Assembly (NCBI GenBank): GCA_036562625.1
Contig: DATCJV010000207.1
Span: 1 to 30,966 of the forward strand
Direction of reading: 5' to 3'
DNA: 30,966 bases
DNA from: DUOH01 sp036562625
GTDB lineage: Bacteria; Bacillota; UBA4882; UBA10575
The notes below the pieces were generated by a model, which saw only the letters and a list, made by a program, of their open reading frames with translations, searched no databases and had not been told where the DNA came from. A program made the translations under genes and the position numbers. Position 1 is the first letter of the stretch; each line of letters begins with the position of its first letter. Below are positions 30,651 to 30,966 of the stretch, one piece after another.

Positions 30651-30662
30651 TTGCTATTCCTC

Positions 30663-30860
30663 CTATAAACCAAAGACCGCTCTGACTTCGGTAAATAATC
30701 TCTGAATCAATTGAATCACCATAAAGAGCACAACGATAACACCCACTAAAGTTAACATCTGGGCCTGCTCTTCCTTGCCGGCCTGCTTTAAGACCATGTT
30801 TAATACGGAGATCAAAATTCCCACCCCGGCTATTTTAAAGATCAGGTTTATATCGGGCAC
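30663..30860 (-). CDS. spoIIIAC: SpoIIIAC, stage III sporulation protein AC
   Basis: The 65-residue product, two hydrophobic helices around VLKQAGKEEQAQMLTLVG, matches SpoIIIAC in sequence and length. The open frame extends to 30926, but GTG 30860 is chosen because it gives the normal N-terminus (PDINLIFKIAGVGIL) and has AAAGGGGG about nine bases upstream. It lies 12 bp before spoIIIAD. Confidence 0.93.
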   Translation of the reverse strand: MPDINLIFKIAGVGILISVLNMVLKQAGKEEQAQMLTLVGVIVVLFMVIQLIQRLFTEVRAVFGL

Positions 30861-30937
30861 AGCTTTTCCCCCTTTAGCGCCGTCTCCTGTTTCAGTTTCA
30901 CGCGCGCTTTCTTCTCCAACCATCACCCGGTATCAGG

Positions 30938-30966
30938 TTAATAAATAAAGAGCACTACAATAGCTC
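30938..30966 (-). CDS. spoIIIAB: SpoIIIAB, C-terminal end only
   Basis: From 30964 to the stop at 30938 one frame reads AIVVLFIY and stops, the kind of short hydrophobic C-terminus expected of SpoIIIAB, the gene that always precedes spoIIIAC. Only eight codons are visible, so the call depends on context. Confidence 0.5.

Noticed and set aside
1..30966. CRISPR arrays, tRNA or rRNA genes, transposases, phage genes
   Set aside because: I looked for regularly spaced repeats, tRNA-like cloverleaf ends and recombinase motifs and saw none; the 48-bp repeat has no spacers.

Overview
The window reads as chromosome of a spore-forming, outer-membrane-bearing (diderm) member of the Bacillota. The evidence is the combination of lipid A and LPS-transport genes (lpxC, fabZ, lpxA, lpxI, lptC, lptA and the start of lptB) with endospore genes (most of the spoIIIA operon, an alpha/beta-type SASP, ytaF). 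Negativicutes, Halanaerobiia and Limnochordia/Hydrogenisporia-like lineages all fit; the sequence alone does not decide between them. No rRNA, tRNA, CRISPR array, insertion sequence or phage gene was seen. Most genes lie on the minus strand, so transcription mainly runs from high to low coordinates.

Region 1 (1-8650, all minus) is the envelope region. It begins, in transcription order, with an 834-residue membrane protein (one N-terminal helix, a large external region, four C-terminal helices) that overlaps by 4 bp an ABC ATPase of the polar-amino-acid type. A good sigma-A-type promoter at the end of the ATPase gene then drives lpxC-fabZ-lpxA. A 375-bp gap between fabZ and lpxA holds an unusual degenerate 48-bp tandem repeat. 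A rho-independent terminator follows lpxA, and then come lpxI-lptC-lptA-lptB. The genes lpxD, lpxB, lpxK and the Kdo genes, which often accompany these, are not in the window.

Region 2 (8650-14160, mixed strands) is a looser set of genes: a DsrE2-like protein (+) whose 3' end overlaps that of speE (-), an alpha-oxoamine synthase-family PLP enzyme (+) that appears to start at an ATA codon behind a perfect Shine-Dalgarno sequence, an alpha/beta SASP (-) ending at a shared bidirectional terminator, and a SufS-like cysteine desulfurase-family protein (+).

Region 3 (14165-23700, minus) is housekeeping: pgsA, rimO, a lytic transglycosylase, mgsA, coaE, ytaF, mutM, polA, a second-type TsaD/Kae1-family protein and nusB. 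The polA-mutM-ytaF-coaE order is the one known from Bacillus. Several pairs overlap by 4-11 bp, suggesting translational coupling.

Region 4 (23737-27138, minus) is an accB-accC-asp23-amaP-DUF2273 cluster running into nusB, with a strong promoter upstream of accB and GGCGTT-core stem-loops in two intercistronic gaps.

Region 5 (27244-30966, minus) is the spoIIIA operon from the last codons of spoIIIAB through spoIIIAH. It encodes most of the mother-cell side of the channel that links mother cell and forespore.

The most interesting candidates for a closer look are the uncharacterised ABC pair beside the lipid A genes, the 48-bp repeat, and the ATA start.
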